A DNA stretch of 23,460 bases, taken from contig DAOUBA010000160.1 in NCBI GenBank assembly GCA_034432855.1, forward strand, positions 1-23,460, written 5' to 3'. The notes under the pieces are model-generated. The model was not told the origin of the DNA, ran no database searches, and worked only from the letters and a program-made list of their open reading frames with translations. Made by a program: the position numbers and the translations under genes. This document shows, one piece after another, positions 21,991-23,460 of the stretch (the first letter of the stretch is position 1; each line of letters starts with the position of its first letter). The DNA is from DAOUBA01 sp034432855. GTDB taxonomy: Bacteria > Chloroflexota > Anaerolineae > B4-G1.

Positions 21991-23190
21991 ATGGCAGAGA
22001 TAGACAACGACACGGTCGTGACGGAGGGTGCCGCTGTTCGGGAATCTGCGGCCAGAGAGTTCTTGTTCGAAGAAGAGAAGTTTATCACTGGCGAAGAGGA
22101 GAAAATCTACGTTGCCCCTTACTGGAAGCTGATGTGGTGGCGCTTTCGCAAGCACAAGATGGCAGTGATCAGTGCGGTCTTTGTGATCGTACTCTACTTG
22201 GTCGCCATCTTTTGCGAATTCGTGGCTCCTTACGATCCTGAGCAGTACTTTATCAAATACAAGGCAGCGCCGCCCACCAGGATTCACATCCGTGACGCGG
22301 AAGGCCGCTTTCACCTGCCTTTCGTCTACAGGATTGTCCGCACCAAAGATCCAGAGACGCTGCGCGACATCTACAACGAAGACACCTCGACCCGCTATCC
22401 GATCCGATTCCTTGTGCGCGGCTCCGAATACGAACTGTGGGGGCTGTGGAAGATGGACCTGCACCTCTTTGGCCTGCCGGTGCCCCAGGAGGAACAGGGC
22501 ATCTTTTTGCTAGGCGCCGACCGGATGGGGCGGGACCAGTTCTCCCGCATGTGCTACGGCGCGCGCATTTCGCTCTCGGTTGGTTTGGTGGGCGTGTTGT
22601 TGAGTCTGACGTTGGGTATCATCCTCGGCGGCATCTCCGGCTACTACGGCGGCACGCTAGACAACATCATCCAGCGCGTGATCGAATTCATCCGCACCGT
22701 GCCCAACATCCCGCTGTGGATGGCGCTCAGCGCGGCTCTGCCGAAGGACTGGCCCGTGGTGCGGGTCTATTTCGGCATCACGGTATTGCTCTCCCTCATC
22801 GGTTGGACGGGGATGGCGCGGGTGGTGCGCGGGCGCTTTCTGGCCCTGCGCGAGGAGGACTTTGTCCTGGCCGCCCGTCTGGCCGGCTCCAGCGAGATGC
22901 GCATCATCCTGCGGCATATGGTGCCATCCTTCTTGAGTCACATCATCGCCTCGCTGACGCTGTCCATCCCCGGCATGATCCTATCGGAGACGGGGCTCAG
23001 CTATCTCGGCCTGGGGCTGCGCGCGCCGGCCATCAGCTGGGGCGTGCTGCTCAGAGAGGCTCAGAACCTGCGTTCGCTGGTGCTGCAGCCGTGGGTGTTG
23101 CTGCCGGCGCTGGCCGTGGTCCTCACCGTGATGGCCTTTAACTTTGTGGGCGACGGGTTGCGTGACGCCGCCGATCCTTATGCCCGCTGA
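21991..23190 (+). CDS. Opp/Dpp-type ABC transporter permease (OppC-like) with an enlarged loop
   Basis: The 399-aa protein is longer than usual OppC/DppC (about 300). After a charged N-terminal tail it has the first membrane helix (AVISAVFVIVLYLVAIF, about residues 58-74). About 90 residues (82-172) then precede the conserved LGADRMGRDQFSRMCYGARIS; in ordinary DppC this stretch is about 30. The permease core follows, with the EAA loop FVLAARLAGSSEMRIILRHM, LSYLGLGLRAPAISWG, and the C-terminal FVGDGLRDAADPYAR. The loop lies on the extracytoplasmic side and could contact the large binding protein. The ATG at 21991 is preferred over an upstream in-frame TTG that overlaps the preceding stop. The OppD-like gene begins 18 nt later. 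Confidence 0.92.
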   Translation: MAEIDNDTVVTEGAAVRESAAREFLFEEEKFITGEEEKIYVAPYWKLMWWRFRKHKMAVISAVFVIVLYLVAIFCEFVAPYDPEQYFIKYKAAPPTRIHIRDAEGRFHLPFVYRIVRTKDPETLRDIYNEDTSTRYPIRFLVRGSEYELWGLWKMDLHLFGLPVPQEEQGIFLLGADRMGRDQFSRMCYGARISLSVGLVGVLLSLTLGIILGGISGYYGGTLDNIIQRVIEFIRTVPNIPLWMALSAALPKDWPVVRVYFGITVLLSLIGWTGMARVVRGRFLALREEDFVLAARLAGSSEMRIILRHMVPSFLSHIIASLTLSIPGMILSETGLSYLGLGLRAPAISWGVLLREAQNLRSLVLQPWVLLPALAVVLTVMAFNFVGDGLRDAADPYAR

Positions 23191-23208
23191 GAACGAGGAG
23201 CGCTCTGT

Positions 23209-23460
23209 ATGGACGAGAAGAGTGACCGTAGCAACAAGCTCCTCGAGATGAGGAACCTGAAGACCTACTTCTTCCTCGACGAGGGCACCGTGCGGGCCGT
23301 AGACGGCGTCGATATGGAGATTATGCGCGGGCAGACGTTGAGCGTGGTGGGCGAAAGCGGCTGCGGCAAGAGCGTCACCGCCCGCTCCATCCTGCGCATC
23401 GTGCCCAAGCCAGGGCGCATCGTGGAGGGAGAGATCACCCTGTATCGCGCTGTGAAGAGC
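23209..23460 (+). CDS. Opp/Dpp-type ABC transporter ATPase (OppD-like), cut by window end
   Basis: The first 84 codons are present: MDEKSDRSNKLLEMRNLKTY, then FFLDEGTVRAVDGVDMEI and Walker A VVGESGCGKSVTARSIL. KTYF-x-G-V-x-AVDGV and GKSVTARSI are typical of OppD rather than OppF (GKTT). It would form a heterodimer with the OppF-like ATPase encoded at the other end of the transporter set. GAGGAG lies about 9 nt before the ATG. The signature and Walker B motifs are beyond the window. Confidence 0.9.
   Translation, partial: MDEKSDRSNKLLEMRNLKTYFFLDEGTVRAVDGVDMEIMRGQTLSVVGESGCGKSVTARSILRIVPKPGRIVEGEITLYRAVKS

Overview
The window is a GC-rich bacterial chromosome segment that looks like Chloroflexota, probably an Anaerolineae-type lineage. 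This is inferred from three things: a Pro/Thr-rich linker after the lipobox of a large family-5 solute-binding protein, dispersed short palindromes between genes, and a four-helix-bundle (IVP/S23-type) gene flanked by heptamer arrays. No rRNA or tRNA gene was seen, so the taxonomy is not proven.

Left end (1-3384). The 5' part of selB (selenocysteine-specific elongation factor) runs off the left edge on the minus strand. Just upstream in the same direction is a long coiled-coil protein of unknown function. Back-to-back promoters then separate this pair from a plus-strand GT4 glycosyltransferase.

Operon A (minus strand, 8056 to 3323): beta-glucuronidase (GH2, uidA), an unrecognised 226-aa protein, an intracellular GH5 glycosidase, and a LarA-family (nickel-pincer) racemase/epimerase homologue. 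LarA overlaps the glycosyltransferase tail to tail. A BrnT/antitoxin module with its own near-consensus promoter lies on the plus strand between operons A and B.

Operon B (minus strand, 15689 to 8721): Gfo/Idh/MocA oxidoreductase, uronate isomerase uxaC, CE15-type glucuronoyl esterase, tagaturonate/fructuronate epimerase uxaE, a four-helix-bundle IVP gene in a repeat-bounded cassette, and an SDR fructuronate reductase (uxuB, YjmF type).

Operon C (plus strand, 16420 to the right edge): a LacI-family regulator, then an Opp/Dpp-type ABC transporter in the order ATPase (OppF type), lipoprotein binding protein, permease B, permease C, and ATPase (OppD type, cut by the window end). A 730-bp regulatory region separates operons B and C and carries divergent promoters.

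Taken together, this reads as an import-then-degrade locus for uronic-acid-containing oligosaccharides or glucuronides. The Opp-type transporter would bring in the glycoside. The cytoplasmic enzymes (CE15 esterase, GH2 glucuronidase and GH5, none with a signal peptide) would release glucuronate or galacturonate. UxaC, UxaE and the SDR would convert these to mannonate. Mannonate dehydratase and the KDG enzymes are not in the window.

The most unusual item is the IVP cassette at 9565-10140. It is a 139-codon gene bracketed by two arrays of exactly ten 7-bp units each. The arrays share a consensus (A-D-G-C-A-R-G) in inverted orientation and fit exactly between the uxaE stop codon and the uxuB ribosome binding site.
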